From NCBI GenBank assembly GCA_019186945.1, contig JABAQJ010000008.1, positions 186,001-250,000 on the forward strand: 64,000 bases of DNA. The letters are read 5' to 3'. This document shows positions 36,621 through 45,419 of this stretch, piece after piece. Source of the DNA: Gemmatimonadaceae bacterium. GTDB taxonomy: Bacteria; Gemmatimonadota; Gemmatimonadetes; Gemmatimonadales; Gemmatimonadaceae. Each line of letters starts with the position of its first letter. The stretch's first letter is position 1. The notes under the pieces were generated by a model that was given only the letters and a program-made list of their open reading frames with translations, was not told where the DNA came from and searched no databases. A program made the translations under genes and the position numbers.

Positions 36621-37706
36621 TCACCCGATAACATCGCGGTACAGGCGGTACAGGTTCAACCCCATGATCTTCTCGACGTCCTTCGAGCCGTAGCCGCGTC
36701 CGGTCAGCGCGTCCCAGATGACCTCCATACGCCGCGGCCCGTTCAACGCCTCGAGGAACAGCGGCAGCTCGGCGTCCGTGAACTGCGGTCCCTCTTCCTT
36801 CTTCAGCTCGGCGATGTACTCCGGCGTCATGTCGATCCGTCGATGGTCGCGATCGCTGCCGATGCAGACGTGCTCGACGCCCGCGACTTTCACAGCGTGG
36901 TCGATGTGGTCGATGTATTCGCCCAGGTTGTCCTTCCGCTTCTCGGTGATGAACGGGCGGATCTGGCAGATGCCGACTACGCCGCCTTTCGCAGCCAGCG
37001 CACGAAGGTTCGCGTCGGTGGTGTTGCGCACGTGCGGATGCACCGCGGCGCATGCGGTGTGCGAGACGATGGCCGGCGCCGTCGATGCGGCGATGGCGTC
37101 GGCCATGGTGTCCATGTGCACGTGCGACAGGTCCAGCAGCATCCGCCGTGCGTTCATGCGCTCGATCAGCTGTCGGCCGAACGGCGTCAGCCGTCCACCG
37201 CCGGGCACCCGGCACCCCGTGCCCGAGAGGTTCGTCTCGTTGTAGGTGAGTTGTGCGCTCCGCAAGCCAAGCCGATAGAACATGTCGACGCGGTCCAGGT
37301 CGCTCCCGAACTGTGTCGTGTTCTGATAGAGATAGAAGACGGCGAGCTTGCCAGCCTTGCGCGCCGTGTCCACGTCCGCGGCTGACGTCGCCTTCACGAG
37401 CAACTGCGGGCGTGAGGCGATCAGGCGGTCGTACGCCAGCAGGCCGTCGATCGCAACCTGCAATGCTTCCGCACCATCGAACTTCGGATCGCACAGAGTC
37501 ACGGTGATCGAGTCCATGCCGCTGCCGAGCATATCCTCGATCAATGCCGCATCGTACTCTGGACGCAGTTCGCCCATCGCGTCCATGATCAGGGCGGAGG
37601 GACGGCCTTGCGGCGTTCCATAACGCGTCAGAGATCGTACTTCGGGCAGCAGGTGTGAGGCCGCGATTCCGGCGGCCACTCCATGAAGGAATTGTCGGCG
37701 TTGCAT
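36621..37706 (-). CDS. Renal-dipeptidase-like (M19-related) exported protein with altered metal site
   Basis: A 361-residue protein. The ATG at 37706 opens a Tat-type leader (MQRRQFLHGVAAGIAA); a longer frame to 37763 would overlap an amidase remnant and is less likely. M19 features include LTYNETNLSGTGC, MLLDLSHVHMD, AIVSHTACAAVHPHVRN, GGVVGICQIRPFI and HVCIGSDRDH. The N-terminal HxD zinc pair (normally DGHND) is missing, since the place reads LIMDAMGEL. The bridging Glu appears as Gln in YLYQNTTQFG. This matches a sub-branch of the M19 superfamily with a Q-N-T motif. Dipeptidase activity should not be assumed. Its stop is 44 bp before the GH109-like gene. Confidence 0.8.
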   Translation of the reverse strand: MQRRQFLHGVAAGIAASHLLPEVRSLTRYGTPQGRPSALIMDAMGELRPEYDAALIEDMLGSGMDSITVTLCDPKFDGAEALQVAIDGLLAYDRLIASRPQLLVKATSAADVDTARKAGKLAVFYLYQNTTQFGSDLDRVDMFYRLGLRSAQLTYNETNLSGTGCRVPGGGRLTPFGRQLIERMNARRMLLDLSHVHMDTMADAIAASTAPAIVSHTACAAVHPHVRNTTDANLRALAAKGGVVGICQIRPFITEKRKDNLGEYIDHIDHAVKVAGVEHVCIGSDRDHRRIDMTPEYIAELKKEEGPQFTDAELPLFLEALNGPRRMEVIWDALTGRGYGSKDVEKIMGLNLYRLYRDVIG

Positions 37707-37713
37707 CTGGGTG

Positions 37714-37902
37714 TCAGGGCGTGGGATGTCTGGTGTGCCATGAGGCAGCGTCCTGGCAGTCATTCGCTACCGCGAGCATGGCCGAATCCGCGAATGGTCG
37801 GGCAAGAAACGTGATGCTGGCCGCCTGCCCTTTCGAATCGAAGACGTCAGGCGCCGAAACGCCGGGATATCCGCAGCGATAGACGGCGGTGAATAGCGTC
37901 AT
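37714..37902 (-). pseudogene. C-terminal remnant of an amidase gene
   Basis: The reverse strand encodes about 60 residues that read like the end of an amidase-signature protein: CGYPGVSAPDVFDSKGQAA followed by SITFLARPFADSAMLAVAND, then a stop at 37714. In intact amidases the same block (pattern PA.FD..G.PVG..F..R.F.EA.LL..A) closes the protein. Nothing resembling the signature motif precedes it. It sits between two intact peptidase-like genes and seems to be what is left of a deleted gene. A full-length amidase is present at 1.55-3.04 kb. The left part is clear; the start is not meaningful. Confidence 0.6.
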
Positions 37903-37938
37903 GATCGGACCGTTCCAGGCGGTGCAGCGCAGCGAGCG

Positions 37939-39525
37939 TCATCGGAAACTTCGCTTCGCGGGCCGGCATTGCGGCCACGGCCTCGTCGACCCGTTCGGGT
38001 TGACGAGGATCGCCTTCGCACGATCGGTTCGCTCGCGGTCCTCGGATGCCGCGTAGGCCAGCATCGCCGCCGTGGTCGCGTTTCGTCTCAGATCGTCGAA
38101 TACGATCTTGTCGTATGTGTCCCGGTTGGTGTGCCAGGTGTATTGGCGGTACTCGCTATAACTCGACTGCAACCGGAACGCGGGAGCGCCGCGGCAGAGG
38201 AACGACGTGTGGTCACTGCCCGGGTTGGCCTGCGCCCCCGGAACCTCGAGGCGAACGCTGTCCGTCAGCTCGGACGGGAGTTGCGCCACCCATCTGGCCA
38301 GATTGACACTCGCCTTCAGGAAGCCCTGGCCCTCGAGCACTTCGACACGCCACGTACCGTTATCCTGGTTGAACGCGACCTGGAGGCCGTCGACGATATC
38401 CTTGTGATCCTCGTTGAAGGCAAGCGATCCGATCGTCCCCTGCTCCTCGCCGCCCCAGTGGCCTGCGATGATCGTGCGCCTGGGGTTCGGGTAGACCTGC
38501 TTGAGGATGCGCATCGCCTCCAGCATGGTAAGCGTTCCAGTGCCGTTGTCGGTGGCGCCAGTGGCGCCGTGCCAGCTGTCGAGGTGCGCGGACAGCAGCA
38601 CGTACTCGTCAGGAAGCTCGCTCCCCTTCAATTCGGCGATCACGTTGAACATCGGCACTTCCGCGGCCGTCGTCTGCGATTCCGCAGTCAGACGAATGCG
38701 CGGACCCTGATTGTTGGTAGCAAGTCGATGCAACAGACCGTAGTCTTCGCAAGACAGATCGACCGACGGGATTTTTTCGGAAACCGCACCGAAGACCTTG
38801 TTGACGCCCCAGCCATTGGACCACCGCAGCGTGCCGATTCCTATCGCTCCGGCAGTCTCGATCCGGCCGACAACCGAAGCCATCCGCTGTGCCGGCGCCA
38901 CTCCCGACGGTGCGAGGGACATGAGACGCTCATTGGAAATCCGCGTGACTTCCTGTCGCTGCGCGTTCAGTTTCGCGATCGTGCCGGCGCGGGCGAAGCG
39001 CTCGAGTTCCTGTGGGGCGCGACACATGAGCTCCGGTGGCGAGATCAGCACGAACTTGCCCTTGATGCTTTGCAGCCATCGTGCGGTAGCGACGCTGTCC
39101 GCCAGCTGCGGAACGATGACCACGTTTCCTTCGACCTGCCGGCCACCGGGCGTCGGCGGACTCCACGCGAGGAGCTCGACTTCCAGGTTCTGGATTCGCG
39201 GAGCGGTGAGTTCCATGTGCACCGTTCCCTGCTGCCAACCTTGCCATGTTCCGTACTGCTCGCGACGGGCCGGGATTCCGAACTCCCGGTAAGTCCGCTC
39301 GAGCCACGTGACCGCCGATGCGAACCCGGGCGAACCGGAGAGACGCGGGCCGATCGAGTCCACGAGCGCCTGTGCAAGGCGTTCGAGCTGTGACTGCTCC
39401 ATGCCGACGCGCCACATGCGCTGGAACGTCGTATCTGGCGAGCGGAATCCCTGGGCGAACGCCGGAGCCGTGACAGCGACGGCGGCAAGAGCGACGGTCA
39501 ATCGGGAGAGAATGCGGACTCGCAT
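37939..39525 (-). CDS. Secreted M28-family metallopeptidase
   Basis: A 528-residue protein from the ATG at 39525 with a signal peptide (LSRLTVALAAVAVTAPAFAQ). An N-terminal helical region and PA-type insert (VEGNVVIVPQLADSVA, GKFVLISPPELM) precede the catalytic domain. The likely zinc ligands are all visible: His/Asp in LSAHLDSW, Asp in ATDNGTGT, Glu-Glu in HWGGEEQGT, Asp in FNQDNGT and His in YTWHTNRDTYDK. It resembles carboxypeptidase Q-like aminopeptidases common in this phylum, and is shorter and distinct from the M28 protein at 25.3 kb. The 234 bp upstream show no gene. Confidence 0.92.
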   Translation of the reverse strand: MRVRILSRLTVALAAVAVTAPAFAQGFRSPDTTFQRMWRVGMEQSQLERLAQALVDSIGPRLSGSPGFASAVTWLERTYREFGIPARREQYGTWQGWQQGTVHMELTAPRIQNLEVELLAWSPPTPGGRQVEGNVVIVPQLADSVATARWLQSIKGKFVLISPPELMCRAPQELERFARAGTIAKLNAQRQEVTRISNERLMSLAPSGVAPAQRMASVVGRIETAGAIGIGTLRWSNGWGVNKVFGAVSEKIPSVDLSCEDYGLLHRLATNNQGPRIRLTAESQTTAAEVPMFNVIAELKGSELPDEYVLLSAHLDSWHGATGATDNGTGTLTMLEAMRILKQVYPNPRRTIIAGHWGGEEQGTIGSLAFNEDHKDIVDGLQVAFNQDNGTWRVEVLEGQGFLKASVNLARWVAQLPSELTDSVRLEVPGAQANPGSDHTSFLCRGAPAFRLQSSYSEYRQYTWHTNRDTYDKIVFDDLRRNATTAAMLAYAASEDRERTDRAKAILVNPNGSTRPWPQCRPAKRSFR

Positions 39526-39759
39526 GATGCCGGGATCGTCAGTCCGTGAATACAGGATTCTGCGGAGCGGGGTTGGGTGAACGGTCGCTCGAAGCAGCCC
39601 GGGGCGCAACGGTTCCAGATTGCCCTTGCGGTGCAGCAGCGATCTGAGTCGAGGGAACAGGCAGGAACCGATGGCGCTGACCGGCGTCGAGGCGAGGCGT
39701 GCCGATCGATTTTCGGACGGTGTTACCGGCGCCTCGATCCCGCGCTCACATGCTCGCGG

Positions 39760-41058
39760 TCACCATTGGTACGCCGCCGGCCCGGCATTCGTCAGGAAGA
39801 ACTGAGCTGCATCTGCGCGGGCAGGAAACGCGCGCGCATACCGCTGCTTCCAGACCCTGACGAAGCGCGTCGCGTCGTCCCGCGGCAGGAGAGCCCACAC
39901 GCTGCCACCGAATCCTGCCCCGAATGCCGACGCCGCCACAGCGCCAACCTCCCGTGCCGCCCGCGCCAGGAACACTGTCTCCGGCACCTGATTCCCGAGC
40001 AAACGCTCGGTCGCCCACTGCGACCAGTCTACCAGTGCTCCGAATGCGTCCGGCGAATCGTTGGCCAAGGCACGTGCCGCTGCCGGAATGATGGTCTCGC
40101 TCTCCACCAGGAAGTGCTCCAGCCGGGCAAGCAGGTACTCGGCTCCGAACTCCGCCGTCGTTTCCGATCTAGCGATCTGCCGCAAGCGTTCCGGCGCCAG
40201 CGGTGCGCTCCTCGCTGCGTCGCCCAGGGTGACGTCGTTCCTGCCGGTGAGACCGTTCCACATGTGCACCAGGTGACGCACCGCCCGCGACGCGCGGTTG
40301 TAATTCTCCTGCGCGCCGCCGGTCTTCTCGGCTGCCACGCCGCTGGACGCGATCGCGAAGCACAGATCCCGCGGCAGAGGAATGACTCCCTCGCGACGCA
40401 GCGGACTCCACGAGTACCGCGCCAGTTTTCCCGGCTCGGAAGCCACGATCGCCGTATGATCCTGGCTCCCACCTAACGTGCCGACGCCGCTGTCACCGAC
40501 CAGTCCGCGAAACGACGCACCGTTCTCGACGCAGCTCAGGTACGCCGCCAGTTCTTCGCGGGTCACGATGGTGTCGCGGAAATCCGGAGAGGCGCGCAGG
40601 TCGTTCGCCCTGCCGACTGCGAGGAAGACGGCGATCAGAAGGGCGCTCGAACTGCTCATTCCGGCGGCACGCGGCAGGTCGCTGGCGAAGGCAATGTCTG
40701 CCCCACGTGTCACGGCGGGAAAGTTGCTGGAGAGCCGTCGCGCGACCGCGGCTACGTATCCACTCCAGGTACCTGGGGCCGAGCAGTCGGGGCGAAGCGG
40801 CAGGCTCAGCGAAAGGCCACGGCCGACGTCGACGACACGAATGACGGCGTCCGGACGAGGCGCAGCACGAGCACAGAACCCTCGTTCCACGGCGCACAAG
40901 AGACTCCTGCCACCGGCGTAGTCCGTGTGCTTGCCCAGGACTTCGATTCGCCCCGGCACCCAGATGCTCCAGCGGCCGTCCTCCACGCCCAGCGTGTCCA
41001 GGGCAGCATCGCACTTGCGGAGCAACGCGGCCTTCCCGCGTGCCTCGGCTGCCGACAT
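39760..41058 (-). CDS. GHMP sugar kinase, galactokinase-like with altered signature
   Basis: A 432-residue protein from the ATG at 41058; an ATG at 41151 would add a Lys/Arg/Ser-rich stretch that looks unlike the family. The galactokinase signature is recognisable as VPGRIEVLGKHTDYAGG (residues 34-50), but the sugar-contacting Glu of the usual GEHTDY is Lys43. The ATP-binding GHMP motif is LPRAAGMSSSSALL. The catalytic Asp is probably in GGSQDHTAIV. The C-terminal GFGGSVWALL matches GHMP motif 3. It phosphorylates a sugar with ATP; the Glu-to-Lys change suggests the sugar is not plain galactose. Context is a glucose and pentose-phosphate cluster. Confidence 0.85.
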   Translation of the reverse strand: MSAAEARGKAALLRKCDAALDTLGVEDGRWSIWVPGRIEVLGKHTDYAGGRSLLCAVERGFCARAAPRPDAVIRVVDVGRGLSLSLPLRPDCSAPGTWSGYVAAVARRLSSNFPAVTRGADIAFASDLPRAAGMSSSSALLIAVFLAVGRANDLRASPDFRDTIVTREELAAYLSCVENGASFRGLVGDSGVGTLGGSQDHTAIVASEPGKLARYSWSPLRREGVIPLPRDLCFAIASSGVAAEKTGGAQENYNRASRAVRHLVHMWNGLTGRNDVTLGDAARSAPLAPERLRQIARSETTAEFGAEYLLARLEHFLVESETIIPAAARALANDSPDAFGALVDWSQWATERLLGNQVPETVFLARAAREVGAVAASAFGAGFGGSVWALLPRDDATRFVRVWKQRYARAFPARADAAQFFLTNAGPAAYQW

Positions 41059-41212
41059 GCCGACCCGCTGGAGCTTGGCCGATGGCGATGGCGAGCGGGA
41101 CGCTCGGCGCGTCGAGCGCGTGGATGAACGTGCCTTCTTGCGTGCGGTCATGTGCGACGGGTGTGCCAAGGCGGCTGCTACGAACCTACCGCGGCACCGA
41201 GCGCAACGGCAG

Positions 41213-41920
41213 CTACGACGTTCGGCGCTTGCGTGGTGGGTGAGGTCGGCGCGAGCCGGCCGCATCGGGTTCCCGTTCCCAGAGGCGGAACCCGCCACGG
41301 AAAGCGTTGCTGTTGTCGCCCAACCGGGCATTCGGTGGCAAGGTTTGCAGTCTCGCCGAGTTACCGCCGCCAAGGACGACGTAGTCGGCGACGAGGGCTT
41401 GTCGCAGGAGTTCGGAGATGATGTGGACGTGTTTCTGCCACTTCCGATGACCGAGTCGGTCGAGTCCGCGGATACCGGCGTAGTCCTCGTAACTCCTGCC
41501 CTCGCGGTACGGGAGGTGCGCCAGCTCCAACGACTGTACCCCGCGTCGGTCCACGGTCGCCGTGCCCAGACCTGTGCCAAGTCCAAGGAACAACATTCGC
41601 CCGCCCTGGTAGCTGCCTAACGCTTGCATTGCCGCGTCGTTGATCACGCGAACCGGGCAGCCGAACGCGCGGCGGAAGTCGTATCCGACCCATCCGCCGC
41701 CGAGGTTATGTGGTTCGGTAAGCGGGCGACCGTTCACCACGGGCCCCGGGTAGCCGATCGTGACACGGTCGTAGCTCCAGTCCGCGATCGCGGACCGCAG
41801 CTCGCGCACCATCCCGGCTGCGGTCAGATGCGGTCCCGAGTCGAACCTGATCGAACGGCGGCGCCCCGTGGCCAGCGCCTTCACATGCGTGCCGCCGACG
41901 TCGACGACGAGCACGGTCAT
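41213..41920 (-). CDS. ppgK: ROK-type glucokinase, polyphosphate glucokinase-like
   Basis: A 235-residue protein, the short length typical of polyphosphate glucokinases. The ATG at 41920 overlaps the zwf stop (ATGA). Motifs include the phosphate-binding [10 protein letters not shown] at the N-terminus, [22 protein letters not shown] with the catalytic Asp, and [12 protein letters not shown]. The C-terminus ([12 protein letters not shown]) contains the adenosine-binding loop. It makes glucose 6-phosphate, the substrate of the adjacent zwf product. Whether it prefers polyphosphate or ATP cannot be decided from sequence alone. Confidence 0.82.
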   Translation of the reverse strand: MTVLVVDVGGTHVKALATGRRRSIRFDSGPHLTAAGMVRELRSAIADWSYDRVTIGYPGPVVNGRPLTEPHNLGGGWVGYDFRRAFGCPVRVINDAAMQALGSYQGGRMLFLGLGTGLGTATVDRRGVQSLELAHLPYREGRSYEDYAGIRGLDRLGHRKWQKHVHIISELLRQALVADYVVLGGGNSARLQTLPPNARLGDNSNAFRGGFRLWEREPDAAGSRRPHPPRKRRTS

Positions 41921-43299
41921 TGCGGTGCGTACCAGCCGCCGAGCCTGGCCGTCAGCCTGTCCGCCTCCGCGGGTCCCCATGAACCCACCGCGTAGGGGAG
42001 CGGCTCGCGTTCCACGTGCAGCAGCGGATCGACGATTGCCCATGCCGCTTCCACGGCGTCCTCTCGTGCGAATAGCGTGGCGTCGCCCTGCATGGCGTCG
42101 CCAAGGAGCCGCTCGTAGGCGTCCATTTCATCGCTGGTGCGTTGCCGGACGACGGACAGTTCCGTCGGCTGGCCGGCCATTCCCTCGCCCGCGCGCTTGG
42201 CGCTCGCGCCTAACGCGATGACCACATCCGGTCCGAGCCGGAACCGCACGTAGTTTCCCATCGCCGGGGCGGCTTCGTTGAACACGACCTGCGGCGGCGG
42301 ATTCAGTTCCACCAGGACCTCGGTGGTCGTGGTTGCCAGCGATTTTCCGGCGCGGATGTAGAACGGAACGCCCGCCCATCGCCACGATTCGACGCGGAGT
42401 TCGACGGCCGCGAAGGTCGGAACCGCCGAGTCACTGGCCACGCCAGCCTCGTCCCGATAGCCGGCGAACTGGCCCAGGATAAGGGCATCGGGCGAGAGCG
42501 GCTTGATGCAGCGAAGAACCTTGGCCTGCTCGTCGCGAATCGCTTCCGCGTAAGACGCCGACGGCGGTTCCATGGCCAGAAACCCGATTACCTGCAGCAG
42601 ATGATTCTGGATCACATCGCGAATGACTCCGGCCTCTTCGTAGAACCTGCCTCTCCCCGCCACGCCGAACTTCTCCGCCATCGTGATCTGCACGCTCTCC
42701 ACGTATTGTCGATTCCAGATCGGCTCGAGGAAGGCATTGGCGAAGCGGAAATAAAGGATGTTCTGCACCGCTTCCTTGCCCAGGTAGTGATCGATCCGAA
42801 AGATCGCGGACTCGGGGAAGCGCTGGTGGAGCGTCGCGTTGAGAGAACGAGCCGATACCAGATCGCGACCGAACGGTTTCTCCAGGACGACCCGGGCCCC
42901 CGCCGTGCAGTCGGCACCGCCGAGGCCCTCGACGACCGTCTGGAACAGGGATGGCGGAATTGCCAGGTAATGGAGCGGGCGCCGGCACGCGCCCAACGCC
43001 TCACGCAGGCGCGTGAAGGTGCCGCCATCGCGATAGTCGCCCTGTACGTAGCGGAGCAGCGCCGTCAGACGGCCGAATGCCGCCTCGTCCACTCCTCCTC
43101 CATGCTCCGCGATACTGGCGCGGGCGCGGGCGATCAGGCCATCAACCGTCAGCTCAGACGATGCGACGCCTACGACCGGCATCACCAGCGTGCCCCGGCG
43201 CGCCATGGCGTGCAGCGCCGGAAAGATCTTCTTGTATGCCAGGTCCCCGGTTATCCCGAAGAAGACCAGCGCGTCGGACGTCCCCGTCGGTGCGTTCAC
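41917..43299 (-). CDS. zwf: Glucose-6-phosphate 1-dehydrogenase
   Basis: A 460-residue cytoplasmic enzyme. The N-terminal Rossmann motif is [17 protein letters not shown]. The active-site signature [14 protein letters not shown] contains the catalytic His and substrate-binding Lys. Other conserved blocks are [41 protein letters not shown] and [11 protein letters not shown]. Length is slightly below the usual 480-500. It oxidises glucose 6-phosphate to 6-phosphogluconolactone with NAD(P)+. It overlaps gnd upstream and ppgK downstream by 4 bp each, so flux enzymes are made together. Confidence 0.96.
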   Translation of the reverse strand: MNAPTGTSDALVFFGITGDLAYKKIFPALHAMARRGTLVMPVVGVASSELTVDGLIARARASIAEHGGGVDEAAFGRLTALLRYVQGDYRDGGTFTRLREALGACRRPLHYLAIPPSLFQTVVEGLGGADCTAGARVVLEKPFGRDLVSARSLNATLHQRFPESAIFRIDHYLGKEAVQNILYFRFANAFLEPIWNRQYVESVQITMAEKFGVAGRGRFYEEAGVIRDVIQNHLLQVIGFLAMEPPSASYAEAIRDEQAKVLRCIKPLSPDALILGQFAGYRDEAGVASDSAVPTFAAVELRVESWRWAGVPFYIRAGKSLATTTTEVLVELNPPPQVVFNEAAPAMGNYVRFRLGPDVVIALGASAKRAGEGMAGQPTELSVVRQRTSDEMDAYERLLGDAMQGDATLFAREDAVEAAWAIVDPLLHVEREPLPYAVGSWGPAEADRLTARLGGWYAPQ

Positions 43300-44312
43300 G
43301 GCACGGGTTTCTCGTGATGGCCGCCAAACTGGAAGCGAAGGGCGGAGAGAAGACGGTTCTGGAAGTCAGCTTCGCCGCGCGAGGCAAAGCGCTCGAACAG
43401 CGATGCCGCCAGCACGTACGTCGGCACGCCCAAATCATTGGCGGCCGCCAAGGTCCAACGGCCCTCGCCTGAGTCGGAGACCCGACCTGCAAACGCTGCC
43501 AGCGCGGGGTCGCCGGCCAGCGCCTGGGCCGCCAGATCCAACAACCACGACGGAATCACGCTGCCCCGGCGCCACAGCTCGGCTATCTCGGCGACGTTGA
43601 AATCGTATCGATAGTGCTCGGGATGACGGAGCGGCGTCGTCTCCGCGTCCACAGCGTGAGACGCGGATCCGGCGTTGGCATGGCGGAGGAGATTGAAGCC
43701 CTCGGCGTACGCCGCCATCATGCCATACTCGATCGCGTTGTGAACCATCTTGACGAAGTGACCGGCGCCGTGAGGACCGCAATGGAGCCAGCCGCGATCG
43801 GCGGTGCCGGTGCCAGGCGCTCGCCCCGGAGTCGGTGGCGCCGCGGCGATTCCCGGTGCCAGCGCCTCGAAGACCAGAACCAGTCGCCTGACGATCGTTT
43901 CCTCGCCGCCAATCATCAGGCAGTAGCCGCGCTCCAGTCCGGCGACGCCTCCGCTCACGCCGGCATCGACGTAGTGCACGGACTTGCCGGTCAATCGAGT
44001 CGCGCGGGCGATGTCGTCCTGGAAGAGCGAGTTTCCGCCGTCGACGATCGCGTCGCCGGTCTGGAGCAACGGCGCCAGGTCGTCGATGACGTGGTCGACT
44101 GCGCCGGCCGGCACCATGATCCACACATGGCGCGGCGGACTGAGTGCAGCCACGACCTCGGCCAGCGAACGTGCGGGGATCGCACCTTCCCTGGCCATTC
44201 CGTCGACCGCCTCCGCCGCACGGTCATGCACGACGCACCGGACCCCGGCTCGCATGAGACGGCGTGCCATGTTGCTGCCCATGCGACCAAGCCCGACCAT
44301 GCCGAGTTCCAT
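43296..44312 (-). CDS. gnd: 6-phosphogluconate dehydrogenase, decarboxylating (short bacterial type)
   Basis: A 338-residue protein. The ATG at 44312 is chosen because GGGAGGA lies just upstream and the Rossmann motif starts immediately ([17 protein letters not shown]). Further motifs are [22 protein letters not shown], with the substrate-binding SGG, and the catalytic Lys in [16 protein letters not shown]. The length fits the NAD+-preferring short Gnd type (about 330 residues) rather than the 470-residue form. It converts 6-phosphogluconate to ribulose 5-phosphate. It heads the minus-strand operon and diverges from pgl. Confidence 0.94.
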   Translation of the reverse strand: MELGMVGLGRMGSNMARRLMRAGVRCVVHDRAAEAVDGMAREGAIPARSLAEVVAALSPPRHVWIMVPAGAVDHVIDDLAPLLQTGDAIVDGGNSLFQDDIARATRLTGKSVHYVDAGVSGGVAGLERGYCLMIGGEETIVRRLVLVFEALAPGIAAAPPTPGRAPGTGTADRGWLHCGPHGAGHFVKMVHNAIEYGMMAAYAEGFNLLRHANAGSASHAVDAETTPLRHPEHYRYDFNVAEIAELWRRGSVIPSWLLDLAAQALAGDPALAAFAGRVSDSGEGRWTLAAANDLGVPTYVLAASLFERFASRGEADFQNRLLSALRFQFGGHHEKPVP

Positions 44313-44678
44313 CGGTTCCTCCCGGTCGTTCGCCGTGCGATTCCCGTCGCGCGTCGTCCTCGTTAGGTCAGCCATCTACGAAGCGCGCGGGACGAATTGC
44401 CTTCTGGCCATGATATCGTGTGCGCTCGCGAGCACAAGGCTGCACTCCGGTCGCCATGCTCCCACCTTGAGCGTTCTTCGATGCCGCTGGGTCAGCGTAA
44501 TGGAGGAGCAAGGTTCGATGACGCATCCTGACACCGCATCGGTGTCAGGACGTAGCGGAGCGAAGCCAGCATGAGCCCGGGATCTCGAGCGCACGGGAGC
44601 CCGGGATTCCGCGTGTCTGGCAGCCGGCGCGCTTAAAGCGCTGCGCCGACGGAGTCCATCACGTTAGGTTCCGTAGTC
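44313..44678. other. 366-bp divergent regulatory region between gnd and pgl
   Basis: No clear gene. It should hold both divergent promoters. Visible elements are a 10-bp stem with a 3-nt loop (CCTGACACCG at 44527-44536 and CGGTGTCAGG at 44540-44549) and an 11-bp direct repeat GAGCCCGGGAT at 44573-44583 and 44597-44607 (24-bp period). An 18-codon frame lies at 44518-44574 (MTHPDTASVSGRSGAKPA) with GGAGG about 10 nt before it. Two CGTTAGG words occur (about 44363 and 44661). The repeats could bind a regulator; the short frame could be a leader peptide, but both are weak inferences. Confidence 0.5.
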
Positions 44679-45419
44679 ATGATGGGATCGATGACAGTCA
44701 CGGTCGGGGCGGAGGAACGATTGGCTGCGGACTTCACGCGTCTCGTGACGAAACTCGCCCGAGAGGCGATCGTCGAGCGTCGTAGCTTCTCGATGGCGAT
44801 CCCCGGCGGTTCTGTACTCGATCGGCTCGTCTCGCGACTGGTTTCTGCATCCATCGATTGGTCGAGGGTGGACCTGTTCTGGTGCGATGAGCGCGCGGTG
44901 CCGCCGAGCGATGCTGCGTCGAATTATGGGAGCGCGCGCCGGTTGCTGCTCGACCGACTTGCCTCGCAAGGCGCCCTTCCTCGCGAACATCGCATGCGAG
45001 GCGAAGTCGAGGACGCGCCCTTCGCTGCGCGCTTGGCGGCAACGGACCTCGTCGCCACGCTCGGCGACCCTCCGTCGCTCGATCTGATGGTGATGGGCGT
45101 GGGGGAGGACGGGCACGTCTGCTCACTGTTTCCGGGGCATCGCGCGCTTCTGGAACTGGTGGATCGGGTAATCGTGGAGCCAGCTTCTCCGAAGGCGCCG
45201 CCGGTCCGCCTGACGATGACGCTGCCCGTAATCGCCGCCGCGCGTCACGTGATATTGGCTGCGTTCGGTTCCTCTAAAGCGGCCGCGATGCGCGTCGCCA
45301 TCGAGGACATACAGTCGGCGCTTCCGGTCGCCATGGCTCGCCGCCTTGCCCAGCGATGCACGATCTATCTCGATCACGATGCGGCGGCGATGCTTTCCCA
45401 CCGTCGCTCGAAGTCATGA
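44679..45419 (+). CDS. pgl: 6-phosphogluconolactonase
   Basis: A 246-residue protein of the usual Pgl size. Motifs are FSMAIPGGSVLDRLVSRL, the substrate phosphate loop; DWSRVDLFWCDERAVPPSDAASNYG; DLMVMGVGEDGHVCSLFPGH with the catalytic His; and RLTMTLPVIAAARHVILAAFG. It hydrolyses 6-phosphogluconolactone, linking the zwf and gnd steps encoded across the divergent promoter. The stop overlaps the glucoamylase start (ATGA at 45416-45419). The start has two nearby ATG codons (44679, 44682); the choice makes little difference. Confidence 0.94.
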   Translation: MMGSMTVTVGAEERLAADFTRLVTKLAREAIVERRSFSMAIPGGSVLDRLVSRLVSASIDWSRVDLFWCDERAVPPSDAASNYGSARRLLLDRLASQGALPREHRMRGEVEDAPFAARLAATDLVATLGDPPSLDLMVMGVGEDGHVCSLFPGHRALLELVDRVIVEPASPKAPPVRLTMTLPVIAAARHVILAAFGSSKAAAMRVAIEDIQSALPVAMARRLAQRCTIYLDHDAAAMLSHRRSKS

